Assembly: GCF_025165815.1 (NCBI RefSeq)
Contig: NZ_JAFFZE010000010.1
Location: 335,410 to 399,409 of the forward strand
DNA length: 64,000 nucleotides
Direction of reading: 5' to 3'
Origin: Actinophytocola gossypii
GTDB lineage: Bacteria > Actinomycetota > Actinomycetes > Mycobacteriales > Pseudonocardiaceae
A program made the translations under genes and the position numbers. Numbering within the stretch: position 1 is the stretch's first letter; the number at the start of each line of letters is the position of its first letter. The notes beneath the pieces were generated by a model. The model saw nothing but the letters and a program-made list of their open reading frames with translations, made no database searches and was not told the origin of the DNA. Below, in pieces: positions 26,497-35,666 of the stretch.

Positions 26497-26736
26497 TCAG
26501 TCGCCGGGCAGCCGCTGGTAGATGCGCTTGCACTCCGGGCACACCGGCGAGCCGGGCTTGGGCGACTTGGTCACCGGGAACACCTCGCCGCACAGGGCGA
26601 CCACCATCGAGCCGGTGACCGCGCTCTCGGCGATCTTGTCCTTGCGGACGTAGTGGAACATGTCCGGGGTGTCGTCACCGGTGGTCTCCGTGCCCTCCGG
26701 GCGCGTGTCGACCTCGGGCAGTGTCTGCGTACTCAC
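26497..26736 (-). CDS. DUF3039 domain-containing protein
   Basis: A 79-residue protein with an acidic N-terminus (VSTQTLPEVDTRPEG) and a C-terminal mini zinc ribbon: VALCGE at about residue 52 and CPEC near 67. It matches DUF3039 (Rv2708c), unknown role, conserved between YihY and sigB in actinobacteria. It is convergent with the YihY gene, seven bases between the ends. The GTG at 26736 and ATG at 26745 are both possible starts. Confidence 0.85.
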   Translation of the reverse strand: MSTQTLPEVDTRPEGTETTGDDTPDMFHYVRKDKIAESAVTGSMVVALCGEVFPVTKSPKPGSPVCPECKRIYQRLPGD

Positions 26737-26794
26737 GCCGTCCATGATGCCGGAAACGGCGGCGCGGCCGTACGCCACCTGGCAGGATGCCCGC

Positions 26795-27607
26795 ATGTTC
26801 CAGAAGGTGTTGGCCAGCTTCGGTCAGGGCGGCGCCACGGTCGACGCCCAGCTCCTCGACCGGCACGTGCGCCCCGGCGGCACGCTGCGCGGTGAGGTGC
26901 GGCTCATCGGCGGGCAGGTCGACCAGGAGGTCGAGGCGCTCGGGGTCACCCTGCTGGCCAGGGTCGAACGTGGTGGCGGCAACGGGGCCGAGCCGACGCT
27001 GGTGGACATGCCGTTCCAGAACGTGCACCTCGCCGGCCGGGAGCTGGTCCGGGCCGGCGCGCGGATCACCGTCCCGTTCGAGGTGCAGATGCCGTGGGAG
27101 ACGCCGATCACCACGGTCTTCGGCAAGTACCTCACCGGCATGGCGGTCGGGCTGCAGACCAACCTGAACCTCGCCAGGACCGTGGTCGACCCGCAGGACG
27201 TGGACGCCATCCCGATCGAGCCGGTGCCCGCCCAGCACCGCGTCCTGGACGCGATGAGCCGGCTCGGCTTCCAGTTCCGCTCGGCGAACCTGGTGCAGGA
27301 CCGCGTCGACGGCGCCGAACAGCAGCTGCCGTTCTTCCAGGAGGTCGACTTCGCGCCGTCGCCCGCGTTCGCGCCGGTGTTCAACGAGGTCGCGGTCACC
27401 TTCCTGGCCCGGCCGAGGGACGTGCAGGTGGTGCTCGACGTGAACAAGCGGGTCCGGGTGGCCAAGGGCGGCGGCCTCGGCGGGCGCGGCAGGGCGATGG
27501 TCGGCATGTTCGTCGTCGAGTACGCCGCGCTCGGGCGCACCAACTGGGAGCAGCAGATCGAGGGGTGGCTGCGCGAGGTCGCCAAGCCGAGGGGCATCTT
27601 CGACTGA
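26795..27607 (+). CDS. SpoOM (Spo0M) family sporulation-control protein
   Basis: A 270-residue arrestin-like beta-sandwich protein. It starts MFQKVLASFGQGGATVDAQL, contains GGTLRGEVRLIGGQVDQEVEAL and ITVPFEVQMPWETPIT, and ends with a conserved helical region and GWLREVAKPRGIFD. Spo0M in Bacillus modulates sporulation and cell division; in this group its role is unclear. CAGGAT lies six bases before the ATG and there is no ribosome site, so the transcript is probably leaderless. Confidence 0.88.
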   Translation: MFQKVLASFGQGGATVDAQLLDRHVRPGGTLRGEVRLIGGQVDQEVEALGVTLLARVERGGGNGAEPTLVDMPFQNVHLAGRELVRAGARITVPFEVQMPWETPITTVFGKYLTGMAVGLQTNLNLARTVVDPQDVDAIPIEPVPAQHRVLDAMSRLGFQFRSANLVQDRVDGAEQQLPFFQEVDFAPSPAFAPVFNEVAVTFLARPRDVQVVLDVNKRVRVAKGGGLGGRGRAMVGMFVVEYAALGRTNWEQQIEGWLREVAKPRGIFD

Positions 27608-27646
27608 GCCGTCGCCGGAACCGGTGTGACGCGCGACAATCGTCGG

Positions 27647-28183
27647 ATGACCGATCCAGCGAGCGACCCCGCTACCGAGCCGGAGGCGTCCCGGCCGTAC
27701 ATGCCGGGCTACGGCGTGCGGCCCTCCGAGCAGGGCACCGGGCTGCTGCCGTGGACCTGGGCGCTGTCCCGGCTGCGGGACAGCCACGACTTCTGGCTCG
27801 CCACGGTCTGGCCGGACGGCCGCCCGCACCTGACGCCGGTGTGGGGTGTGTGGGACGACGGCGGCCTGTGGTTCTCGGCGAGCCCCGGCTCCCGCAAGGT
27901 GCGCAACATCCGGGCCGGCTGCCGGGTCTCGATGTCGACCGAGGATCCGGAGAACCCGGTGGTGCTGGAGGGCGTCGCGGAGCTGGTGACCGACCACGAG
28001 CGGCTGGTCCGGTTCGTCGCGGTGGTCAACGTCAAGTACCGCACCGAGTACCCGGTCTCGTACTTCACGCCGGACCAGGCGGTGGTCGCGAAGGTCAACC
28101 CGGAGCGGGCGTTCGGCGTGGTGTCGACCGACTTCGACGGCTCCCCGACCCGCTGGACGTTCCCATCCGTATCCTCGGGGTGA
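27647..28183 (+). CDS. Pyridoxamine 5'-phosphate oxidase family protein (PPOX class)
   Basis: A 178-residue split-barrel flavin or F420-binding protein. Core strands are FWLATVWPDGRPHLTPVWGVWDDGGLWFSASPGSRKVRNI, VVLEGVAEL and a final W TF. Actinobacterial members often use F420 or FMN to reduce unknown substrates. GACAAT six bases before the ATG suggests a leaderless start. Its stop overlaps the psuG start by one base (TGATG), so the two genes are translated together. Confidence 0.82.
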   Translation: MTDPASDPATEPEASRPYMPGYGVRPSEQGTGLLPWTWALSRLRDSHDFWLATVWPDGRPHLTPVWGVWDDGGLWFSASPGSRKVRNIRAGCRVSMSTEDPENPVVLEGVAELVTDHERLVRFVAVVNVKYRTEYPVSYFTPDQAVVAKVNPERAFGVVSTDFDGSPTRWTFPSVSSG

Positions 28184-29127
28184 TGTCTGAGGTGGAGAGC
28201 GGGCGCATGCGGGTAGCCGAGGAGGTGTCGTCGGCGCTGGCCGGCGGCGGCGCGGTCGTCGCGCTGGAGAGCACGATCCTGGCGCACGGGCTGCCGCCGG
28301 GGCGCAACCGGAAGGTCGCCGCCTCGGTCGAGGACGCGGTACGCGCGGCCGGCGCGGTGCCGGCCACGATCGCCGTGCTGGACGGCCGCCTGCGCGTGGG
28401 CCTCGACGGGGCCGACCTGGACCGGGTGTGCGACCCGGACGCCGACCTGGCGAAGCTGTCGGCCCGTGATCTCGGCCCGGCGCTCGCGCTCGGCCGGGAC
28501 GGCGCGACCACGATCGCCAGCACGACCCTGATCGCCAACGCGGCGGGCATCGGTGTGTTCGGCACCGGCGGCCTGGGCGGGGTGCACCTGCCGGCACCGG
28601 GCCAGACGGCGTCCTGGGACGTGTCCGCCGACCTGGACGTGCTGGGGTCCACACCGGTCGCGGTGGTGTGCTCCGGGGTGAAGTCGGTGCTGGACATCGC
28701 GGCCACCATCGAGGTGCTGGAGACCCGCTCGGTGCCGGTGCTGGGGTACCGGACCGACACGTTCCCGGCGTTCTACCGGCGCGAGTCGCGGTTCGGCGTG
28801 CCGTGGCGGGTGGACACGCCGGCGTCGGCGGCCTCGGTGGTCGCCGCGCACCGGAGCCGCGGGCCCGGCTCGGGGGTGCTGGTGGTGAACCCGGTGCCCG
28901 CCGAGCACGAGCTGGACGCCGACCTGCACGACCGGCTGCTCGCCGAGGGCATGGCGCGGGTGGCCGCGTCGGACGTGCGTGGCGGCGACGTGACCCCGGT
29001 GCTGCTGGAGCACTTCCACACCGCGAGCGGCGGCGCGTCGCTGGACGCGAACGAGGCGCTGGTGCTGGACAACGTGCGGGTGGCCGCCGAGATCGCGGTG
29101 GAGCTGGCCGCTCAGCGACCGGTGTAG
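28183..29127 (+). CDS. psuG: Pseudouridine-5'-phosphate glycosidase
   Basis: Cleaves pseudouridine 5'-phosphate to uracil and ribose 5-phosphate, working with a PfkB-type kinase in pseudouridine salvage. The 314-residue length is normal. Seen: ALESTILAHGLP, the KLSARDL segment, TIASTTLIANAAGIGVFGTGGLGGVH, VVCSGVKSVLDI, and GYRTDTFPAFY with the phosphate-binding ending LVVNPVPAEHELD. It overlaps the upstream PPOX gene and its 3' end overlaps the convergent ABC ATPase by 16 bp. A PfkB kinase lies 2.6 kb downstream. Confidence 0.93.
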   Translation: MSEVESGRMRVAEEVSSALAGGGAVVALESTILAHGLPPGRNRKVAASVEDAVRAAGAVPATIAVLDGRLRVGLDGADLDRVCDPDADLAKLSARDLGPALALGRDGATTIASTTLIANAAGIGVFGTGGLGGVHLPAPGQTASWDVSADLDVLGSTPVAVVCSGVKSVLDIAATIEVLETRSVPVLGYRTDTFPAFYRRESRFGVPWRVDTPASAASVVAAHRSRGPGSGVLVVNPVPAEHELDADLHDRLLAEGMARVAASDVRGGDVTPVLLEHFHTASGGASLDANEALVLDNVRVAAEIAVELAAQRPV

Positions 29128-30065
29128 AGGCGCGCGACCACGTCCTCGATCTCCGGTTCGAGCACCGACAGGTCCCGCAGCGGCACCACCTGGGCCAGCT
29201 GGGCCACCACCTCGCCCGCGGTGGCGCCGTCCAGCGACAGCGTCACCCGCAGCCCGTCGGCCTCCACCCGCTCCACCGACGCCCCGGGCAGCGTGAGGCC
29301 GTCCGGCCACGCGGTGTCGAGGTCGGCCACGACCCGCCGCTTCGACCGGTACGCGGCGTGCAGCTGCTCCACGGTGCCGTCGTGCACCACCCGCCCGTGG
29401 TCGATCACCACGAGCCTGCGGCACAGCTTCTCGATGTCGGCCAGGTCGTGGGTGGTGAGCACGATCGTGGTGTCGCCGGTCGCGTGCAGCTCGCCGAGGA
29501 AGCCCCGCACGGCCTGTTTGCTGAGCACGTCCAGTCCGATCGTCGGCTCGTCCAGGAACAGCACGCGCGGCCCGTGCAGCAGGGCGGCGGTCAGTTCCGC
29601 GCGCATCCGCTGCCCGAGCGACAGCTGGCGCACCGGGGTGTCCAGGAACGCGTCGAGGTCCAGCAGGGACCGGCACCGCCGCAGCCGGGCCGCGTGGTCG
29701 GCCGGCGGCACCCGGTAGACGTGCCGCAGCAGGGAGAACGACTCGGTGAGCGGCAGGTCCCACCACAGCTGCGACCGCTGCCCGAACACCACCCCGATTC
29801 GCCGGGCGAGCCGGGTGCGCTGCGGCACCGGGGTGAGCCCGCAGACCGACACCTCGCCCGCGCTTGGCGTGAGCACGCCGGTCATCATCTTCAGCGTGGT
29901 GGACTTCCCGGCCCCGTTCGGGCCGATGTAGCCGAGCAGCTCCCCCTCGGCCACGGTCAGGTCAACGCCGTCCACGGCGGTCACCACGCGCCGCTCCCGG
30001 CGCAGCCGGCCGAGCTTGCGCCACACGGTGAAGTCCTTGCGCAGCGCTGATGTCTGGATGATCAC
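29112..30065 (-). CDS. ABC-2 type transporter ATP-binding protein
   Basis: A 317-residue ATPase of the COG4586 type, often paired with two ABC-2 permeases. Walker A GPNGAGKST, a VFGQRSQLWWDLPLTESF Q-loop specific to this group, signature LSLGQRMRAELTAALLH, Walker B VLFLDEPTIGLD, H-loop THD, then a C-terminal regulatory domain. The GTG start overlaps the upstream permease stop by GTGA. The operon (two permeases then ATPase) runs against psuG and pfkB. Cargo unknown, likely a small hydrophobic or lipid-like compound. Confidence 0.92.
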   Translation of the reverse strand: MIIQTSALRKDFTVWRKLGRLRRERRVVTAVDGVDLTVAEGELLGYIGPNGAGKSTTLKMMTGVLTPSAGEVSVCGLTPVPQRTRLARRIGVVFGQRSQLWWDLPLTESFSLLRHVYRVPPADHAARLRRCRSLLDLDAFLDTPVRQLSLGQRMRAELTAALLHGPRVLFLDEPTIGLDVLSKQAVRGFLGELHATGDTTIVLTTHDLADIEKLCRRLVVIDHGRVVHDGTVEQLHAAYRSKRRVVADLDTAWPDGLTLPGASVERVEADGLRVTLSLDGATAGEVVAQLAQVVPLRDLSVLEPEIEDVVARLYTGR

Positions 30066-30856
30066 GATCCGGTACTCCGGTAGTGGCGGACACCGGTTCG
30101 CCAGAACAGCGCGGCGAGCCCGGCGGCGAACAGGGCGACCAGCGGCGAGCACCAGCGCAGCCAGTCCGGCACGCCGAGCGGGTCGGACCGGCCGAGCAGC
30201 GCGAGCGCCGGCAGGTAGGCGACGAAGGCGAACCCCAGGGCGTAGGCGAACACGCGCCGGAACAGGCCGCCGAAGACGGTCGTCGGGTAGGAGGCGAAGT
30301 CGCGGCCGCCGTAGGTGAACGCGTTCGCGAACTCGCCGGACTCGATCCACCAGAACGCCACGGTGGCGGCCCCGACGAAGATCGCGCCGAAGAACACCGC
30401 GGCCGACAGCGGCGCGAGCACCACGAGCACCGCGGCCGCCGGCGACCACGCGATCGGTGCCACCACGAGCGCGACGACGTAGATCACCAGCCCCTGGACC
30501 ACCCGGCCGGCCCGGCGCGCGCTGAGGTCCATCGCCAGCAGTTGCCCGAGCGCCGACAGCGGGCGCAGCAGCACCGCGTCGAACAGGCCGCCACGCACGT
30601 AGATCCGCAGCCGCTCCACGTTCCCGACCGCGAAGTCGGCCAGCGGGAACCCGAGCGCGCAGATGCCGACCATCAGGAACACCTCACCCCCGCCGAACCC
30701 GCCGAGGCTGTCGTTCACGGTGAACAGCACGAACACCGTGGCCACGTCGAGCAGCGTGAGCACCGTGCTGAACACCAGCTCCAGCGTGAACGAGAACCGG
30801 TACTGCGTCTGGCTGCGCACCTGTGCGACCAGCAGGTGCCAGTACGGGCTAGCCAC
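30062..30856 (-). CDS. ABC-2 type transporter permease (COG3694 type)
   Basis: A 264-residue permease with six membrane helices (VFSTVLTLLDVATVFVLF; GEVFLMVGICALGFPLADF; VIYVVALVVAPIAW and others) and the conserved loops GNVERLRIYVRGGLFDAVLLRPLSAL and WIESGEFANAFTYGGRDFASYP. It overlaps both neighbours: eight bases with the upstream permease and GTGA with the ATPase. Forms the membrane channel with the next permease. Confidence 0.9.
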   Translation of the reverse strand: MASPYWHLLVAQVRSQTQYRFSFTLELVFSTVLTLLDVATVFVLFTVNDSLGGFGGGEVFLMVGICALGFPLADFAVGNVERLRIYVRGGLFDAVLLRPLSALGQLLAMDLSARRAGRVVQGLVIYVVALVVAPIAWSPAAAVLVVLAPLSAAVFFGAIFVGAATVAFWWIESGEFANAFTYGGRDFASYPTTVFGGLFRRVFAYALGFAFVAYLPALALLGRSDPLGVPDWLRWCSPLVALFAAGLAALFWRTGVRHYRSTGS

Positions 30857-31661
30857 CCTGGATCACCAGCCGCCGGAGCCCCCGCCGCTGCACGATTCGG
30901 GCGAGCACCACGGTCACCGCGAGCCAGGCCAGCTGCCCGGCGAGCAGCGGACCCGCCGGCCCGCGTTCCACCAGCACGTCCAGCGGCGCCTGGAGCAGCG
31001 CGGGGAACGGGGTCGCCACCCACAGCAGCGTGACCAGCCAGTCCGGCAGCAGCGGCAGCGGGAAGTACAGGCCGCTGCCGGCGCCGGCCGCGAACATCCA
31101 CAGCATGCTCACGCCGCGCACGTCCAGCAGCCAGAACGCGGTAAGCCCCACCAGGTACCGGCACAGCGAGCAGATCACCACGGCCATCGCGACCGACACC
31201 GCGAACGCCAGGTAGGCGACCGGGTTCGCCGGCAGGTACAGCCCGAACGCGAGCATGCCGACTCCCACCGGCACCACGAACCGGGTCAGCATCGCGTAGG
31301 CGGCGCGGCCGGCGTCGGTGGCGACGTAGGTGGTCATCAGGTCCATCGGCCGCAGCAGGTCCGACACGACGTCGCCGGAGCGCACCCGCTCGGCCAGGTC
31401 GAGCTGGTTCCAGAAGTTCACCACCGAGAGCAGGCCCTGCCCGACCCAGACGAACGTGGCGAGCTGCGCGCGGTCGTACCCGCCGGCCTCCCCCGCCACG
31501 CCGGCGACCGACAGCAGCACGTAGCAGCGCATGAACCCGAACACGGTGTTGGTGAACGCACCGGCGACCGTCGCCTGCCGGTAGGTCGAGTACCGCCGGA
31601 ACCCCGCGCCGGCGACCGCGAGCACGACCCGAGCCGACCGGCTGGCGTTCGCCCCGGTCAC
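30849..31661 (-). CDS. ABC-2 type transporter permease (COG4587 type)
   Basis: First gene of the three-gene ABC-2 operon, 270 residues. Six helices, with GFRRYSTYRQATVAGAFTNTVFGFMRCY at the N-terminus, ERVRSGDVVSDLLRPMDL cytoplasmic loop, and GSGLYFPLPLLPDWL near the end. The GTG start VTGANASRS was preferred because the longer frame runs into the divergent pfkB gene. Only 42 bp separate its start from pfkB's start, so promoters overlap. Heterodimer with the second permease is expected. Confidence 0.88.
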   Translation of the reverse strand: MTGANASRSARVVLAVAGAGFRRYSTYRQATVAGAFTNTVFGFMRCYVLLSVAGVAGEAGGYDRAQLATFVWVGQGLLSVVNFWNQLDLAERVRSGDVVSDLLRPMDLMTTYVATDAGRAAYAMLTRFVVPVGVGMLAFGLYLPANPVAYLAFAVSVAMAVVICSLCRYLVGLTAFWLLDVRGVSMLWMFAAGAGSGLYFPLPLLPDWLVTLLWVATPFPALLQAPLDVLVERGPAGPLLAGQLAWLAVTVVLARIVQRRGLRRLVIQGG

Positions 31662-31703
31662 ACGGGTAGCCTCCGTCCGCTTCGGACCGTCGAGGGGGAC
31701 ATC

Positions 31704-32600
31704 ATGAGCACGATCGTCGTGGTCGGGGACGCGGGGGTGGACGTCGTCGCCGCTCATGCCGCACCGGTCGTGCACGGCGGCGACTCGCGGGCGCGGATCG
31801 CGCTCACGACCGGCGGGGCCGGCGCGAACACGGCGGCGTGGCTGGCCTGGTGCGGGGCGGACGCGGTGCTGGTCGCGCGGGTGGGCGACGACGTGGCGGG
31901 GCGGCAGGCACGCGAGGAGCTAACCAAAGCCGGGGTGCGGTGCGCATTCGCTTTGGACCCCGACGCCGCGACCTGCTGTGTCGTGGTGCTGGTGGACGGC
32001 GGCGGCCAGCGCAGCATGCTGCCCGACCGGGGCGCGGGCGCCAGGCTGGCGCCGGCCGACCTCGATCCGGCGCTGCTCGCCGAGGCCGACCACCTGCACC
32101 TGTCCGGCTACGTGCTGCTCGACGCCTCGACCGAGCACGCGGGTCTGGCGATGCTGGCCGCGGCCCGCGACGCCGGCCTGACCACGTCGGTCGACCCGCA
32201 GTCGGCCGGCCTGATCACCGATCCGGAGGCGTTCGTGGAGCGGTTGTCCGGGGTGGACCTGCTGCTGCCGAACCTCGACGAGCTCGCGGCGCTGACCGGC
32301 TCCCGCGACCCGGAGAGCGCGGCGAAGCTGCTGGACGCGTTCGGCGCGGTGGCGGTCACCACCGGGCCGGACGGGGCGAGCTGGGTGGGGCGGGACGCGC
32401 GGGCGTCGGTGCCGGCGGCGCCGGGCGACTGCGTGGACTCCACCGGCGCGGGCGACGCGTTCGACGCGGGCGTGCTGACCGCGTGGCTGGCCGGCGAGTC
32501 ACCGGCGGACAGCCTGCTGGCCGGGGTGCGGCTGGGCGCGCTCGCGGTCGGGCGGGTGGGCGCGCAGCCCCCTACCGACCGTCCGACTGACCGTCGATGA
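31704..32600 (+). CDS. PfkB family carbohydrate kinase, possible pseudouridine kinase
   Basis: A 298-residue ribokinase-fold kinase. GGAGANTAAWLAWCG (signature 1 region), VDPQSAGLI, NLDELAALTG, and the C-terminal signature DSTGAGDAFDAGVLTAWLAG with the catalytic Asp. RBS GAGGGGGA lies six bases before the ATG and TAGCCT at 31667 is a likely -10. PsuK belongs to this fold and the presence of psuG 2.6 kb upstream makes pseudouridine the favoured substrate, but other sugars are possible. The 3' end overlaps convergent DUF3099 by 29 bp. Confidence 0.87.
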   Translation: MSTIVVVGDAGVDVVAAHAAPVVHGGDSRARIALTTGGAGANTAAWLAWCGADAVLVARVGDDVAGRQAREELTKAGVRCAFALDPDAATCCVVVLVDGGGQRSMLPDRGAGARLAPADLDPALLAEADHLHLSGYVLLDASTEHAGLAMLAAARDAGLTTSVDPQSAGLITDPEAFVERLSGVDLLLPNLDELAALTGSRDPESAAKLLDAFGAVAVTTGPDGASWVGRDARASVPAAPGDCVDSTGAGDAFDAGVLTAWLAGESPADSLLAGVRLGALAVGRVGAQPPTDRPTDRR

Positions 32601-32898
32601 CCGTGTGGCCAGGGCCTTCGATGGCCTTGGCCTCCCGCTGGTAGCGGTTGACCTCCTCGGCCTTGCGCGGCGCCCGGTCGTTGGCGATCAGCACCGCGAT
32701 CCACGGCAGCGGGATCGACAGCAGCACGAACCCGAGGGCGAGCCACCACGTGTCGTGGAACAGGGCCGCGAGGACCAGACACGGGAAACGCAGCAGCATC
32801 ATCGTCAGGTATTTGCGTTTGCGCGCCGCGAACTCTTCCTCGTACGACGGCGCCGCCTCGGTGATGAGTACCGGGGTGTCGTCCTGATCGCCCTTCAC
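32572..32898 (-). CDS. DUF3099 domain-containing membrane protein
   Basis: A 108-residue protein with two short membrane helices (residues ~33-75: LLRFPCLVLAALFHDTWWLALGFVLLSIPLPWIAVLIAND) after an acidic N-terminus (DQDDTPVLITEAAPSYEEEFAARKRKY). It matches DUF3099 (Rv2709), conserved just upstream of sigB. GGGAGGTGG precedes the GTG by a few bases. Function unknown. Confidence 0.85.
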   Translation of the reverse strand: MKGDQDDTPVLITEAAPSYEEEFAARKRKYLTMMLLRFPCLVLAALFHDTWWLALGFVLLSIPLPWIAVLIANDRAPRKAEEVNRYQREAKAIEGPGHTVIDGQSDGR

Positions 32899-32999
32899 GA
32901 CACCACCTCCCGGGGTCCATGCTGCCACTCCGTCGCCGGGATTGCGCCATCCGGGTGGAGATGGGTCGCCGGGCGGGGTGAACCAGGTATGAAGGTGAC

Positions 33000-33737
33000 A
33001 TGACGTTGAGCGGGTTCGACACCCGACTGGACCTGTTCCAGCAGCGCCCGCTGGAACGTCTCCGGTACGCGGTCACCGAGGCCAACCTGTTGCGGCACCT
33101 CGATCCCGCGCCGCAACGGGTGCTCGACGTGGCCGGCGGCAACGGCGTGGAGGCCGTGCGGCTTGCCGCGCTCGGCCACGAGGTCACCGTGCTCGATCCG
33201 GCCGGCGCGATGCTGCACCGGGCCATCGAGACCGCGGAGAGCCAGGACGTCGCCGACCGGCTGCACGTGGTCCAGGCGGGTGCGCTGGACGCGCCGGAGG
33301 TGCTCGGCGGGCACGAGTTCGACCTGGTGCTGTGCCACAACCTGCTGCACTTCGTCGACGACCGGGACGACCGCCACGAGGTGCTGGCCGCGGTGACAGC
33401 GCCGCTGCGCGAGGGCGGGCTGCTGTCGATCCTCGGCCCGAACGCGGACTTCGACCCGCTGCACGCGGTGGTCCGCGAGTTCGACCCGGACCAGGCCGTG
33501 CACGCGCTGTCCGGGGAGCGCGAGGCGCCGGCGGCGGAGCTGATCGCGCTGCTGGCCGGCGTCGGGTTCGCGGAGGTGGTCCGCTACGGGGTGCGCTGCG
33601 CGGCCGATCTGGTCGACCTGGCGCGGGTGGAGGACCCGGTGTTCCTGGCCGACCTGACCCGGCTCGAGGTCGCGATGGCCGACCGGATGCCGCAGCTGCT
33701 GACCGCGCGGTACTTCCACCTGGTCGCCCGCCGCTGA
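33000..33737 (+). CDS. SAM-dependent methyltransferase (CmoM-like, class I)
   Basis: A 245-residue Rossmann methyltransferase with motif [33 protein letters not shown], motif II-like [14 protein letters not shown] and [19 protein letters not shown]. The opening [23 protein letters not shown] resembles CmoM, which methylates tRNA cmo5U34, but a small-molecule substrate is possible. It begins eight bases after a TATGAA-like hexamer with no strong ribosome site. Lies between DUF3099 and dtd. Confidence 0.82.
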   Translation: MTLSGFDTRLDLFQQRPLERLRYAVTEANLLRHLDPAPQRVLDVAGGNGVEAVRLAALGHEVTVLDPAGAMLHRAIETAESQDVADRLHVVQAGALDAPEVLGGHEFDLVLCHNLLHFVDDRDDRHEVLAAVTAPLREGGLLSILGPNADFDPLHAVVREFDPDQAVHALSGEREAPAAELIALLAGVGFAEVVRYGVRCAADLVDLARVEDPVFLADLTRLEVAMADRMPQLLTARYFHLVARR

Positions 33738-33768
33738 TCCCCGTCGAGCGCCTGCCATCATCATCGCC

Positions 33769-34194
33769 GTGCGTGCGGTGGTGGCGAGGGTGACGTCGGC
33801 GAGCGTGACCGTGGGCGACGAGGTGGTCGGGCGGATCGACGAGCCCGGCCTGCTGGTGCTGCTCGGCGTGACGACCGACGACACCCGCGAGCACGCCGCG
33901 ACCATGGCCCGCAAGTTGCACGAACTCCGCGTCCTGCGCGACGAGCAGTCGTGCGCCACGGCGGACGCGCCGCTGCTCGTCGTCAGCCAGTTCACTCTTT
34001 ACGGTGACACCCGCAAGGGACGCCGTCCGTCCTGGACCGCGGCCGCCCGGCCGGAGACCGCCGAGCCGTTGGTCGACGCCGTGGTGGCCGAACTCGGCGC
34101 GCGCGGCGCGCGGGTGGAGACCGGCCGGTTCGGCGCGATGATGGCCGTGGAGTCGGTCAACGACGGGCCGTTCACGGTGCTCGTCGAGGTCTAG
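33769..34194 (+). CDS. dtd: D-aminoacyl-tRNA deacylase
   Basis: Proofreading enzyme that removes D-amino acids (and glycine from tRNA-Ala) from mischarged tRNA. The 141 residues begin [18 protein letters not shown] and carry the [17 protein letters not shown] motif and the NDGPFTV motif (Gly-cisPro). GTG start, 31 bases after the methyltransferase stop, on the same strand, with no strong ribosome site visible. Confidence 0.93.
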   Translation: MRAVVARVTSASVTVGDEVVGRIDEPGLLVLLGVTTDDTREHAATMARKLHELRVLRDEQSCATADAPLLVVSQFTLYGDTRKGRRPSWTAAARPETAEPLVDAVVAELGARGARVETGRFGAMMAVESVNDGPFTVLVEV

Positions 34195-34267
34195 CACTCT
34201 CAGGGAAACCTCAGGTTTGGTGGAGCAACCGGTGTGGCGCGCGTGACGTCATCCAGTTGAGAACCCG

Positions 34268-34293
34268 GGAACGAAACGAACCACCCGAGCGTT
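34268..34293 (+). promoter_or_regulatory. ECF-type (SigR/SigH/SigE-like) promoter of sigB
   Basis: GGAAC (34268-34272), exactly 18 bases, then GTT (34291-34293) fits the SigR/SigH consensus used for sigB-class genes in actinobacteria. It lies about 130 bp before the sigB start. A short palindrome AAACCT-C-AGGTTT at 34206-34218 precedes it and an 8-bp stem-loop (34353-34379) lies in the leader. Confidence 0.6.
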
Positions 34294-34424
34294 TTGCAGA
34301 GTGTCCAGCCGAACACGGGGAACCCCAACCACAGCCACCGTTGGAGCCCGAGACCGGCGCACCGGACGTAGGCGCCGGTGTGTGACACACAGCACACCGA
34401 CCCGCGAACAGGGGGAGGGAGAGC

Positions 34425-35393
34425 ATGACGGTCCCACAACAGCGCGAGCCGGAGCCCAACGAGATCGATCTCGACTCGCAGGGCCCCGCGGCCGATCTGG
34501 TCCGCGTGTACCTGAACGGCATCGGCCGGACCGCGCTCTTGACCGCGGCCCAGGAGGTCGACCTGGCCAAGCGTATCGAGGCGGGCGTGTTCGCGCAGCA
34601 CATGCTCGACTCGTCCGACAGCCCGGAGGGCACGGACAGCAGCGAGCTGCGCGCACTCGTACGCGACGGGCACCGCGCGAAGAACCACCTGCTCGAGGCG
34701 AACCTGCGGCTCGTGGTGTCGCTGGCCAAGCGGTACACCGGGCGCGGCATGCCACTGCTCGACCTGATCCAGGAGGGCAACCTGGGCCTGATCAGGGCGG
34801 TCGAGAAGTTCGACTACACCAAGGGCTTCAAGTTCTCCACGTACGCGACCTGGTGGATCCGGCAGGCCATCACCCGTGGCATGGCCGACCAGGGCCGCAC
34901 CATCCGGCTGCCCGTCCACCTGGTGGAACAGGTGAACAAGCTGGCCAGGCTCAAGCGCGACCTGCACCAGCAGCTCGGCCGCGAGGCGACGAACGAGGAG
35001 CTGGCGTCCGAGGTCGGGCTGACCCCGGAGAAGGTCGCCGACCTGCTCGACCACGCGCGTGACCCGGTCAGCCTGGACATGCCGGTCGGCTCCGAGGAGG
35101 ACGCCCCGCTGGGCGACTTCATCGAGGACGGCGAGGCCACCGACGCCGAGAGCGCGGTGATCTCCGGCCTGCTGCACGACGACCTGCGCCGCGTCCTCGC
35201 CACCCTCGACGACCGCGAGCAGTCGGTGATCCGGCTGCGCTACGGACTCGACGACGGCCAGCCGCACACGCTCGACCAGATCGGCAAGCGTTTCGGCCTG
35301 TCGCGCGAGCGGGTGCGCCAGATCGAGCGCGAGGTCATGTCGAAGCTGCGCCAGGGTGAGCGGGCGGAGAAGCTGCGCGCGTACGCGAGCTGA
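34425..35393 (+). CDS. sigB: RNA polymerase sigma factor SigB (group 2)
   Basis: A 322-residue group 2 sigma factor closely similar to SigA in regions 1.2-4 ([80 protein letters not shown]) but with only a short N-terminus (about 20 residues) in place of SigA's long extension. It transcribes stress and stationary-phase genes. GGGGGAGGGAGAG precedes the ATG. Its upstream region shows an ECF-type promoter. Homologue of Rv2710; IdeR, next to it in mycobacteria, is here 8.6 kb away. Confidence 0.95.
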   Translation: MTVPQQREPEPNEIDLDSQGPAADLVRVYLNGIGRTALLTAAQEVDLAKRIEAGVFAQHMLDSSDSPEGTDSSELRALVRDGHRAKNHLLEANLRLVVSLAKRYTGRGMPLLDLIQEGNLGLIRAVEKFDYTKGFKFSTYATWWIRQAITRGMADQGRTIRLPVHLVEQVNKLARLKRDLHQQLGREATNEELASEVGLTPEKVADLLDHARDPVSLDMPVGSEEDAPLGDFIEDGEATDAESAVISGLLHDDLRRVLATLDDREQSVIRLRYGLDDGQPHTLDQIGKRFGLSRERVRQIEREVMSKLRQGERAEKLRAYAS

Positions 35394-35666
35394 GAGCAAC
35401 CCTTTCCGCCGCCGTTCCGTCCTGCTCTGTGGAAGCCTTCGCGGAAGCCATTGACATGTTCCCTCGATGGGGGCACGGTCGATGCACGAGACTACGCGCT
35501 GCGGGCGGTCGGTGACGGCCCGTAGCGCATTCCACGGGAGGTCGGGACGGCCGGGGGCCGCCCCGGCCTTCCGGCAACTGGTGGTCTTGCGCACCACCTC
35601 GGGGACGGCGTGGTGGTGGCGCGGTAACGTCGGGGAATCCCACCACGTGACAAGGGAGTCCCCGCT

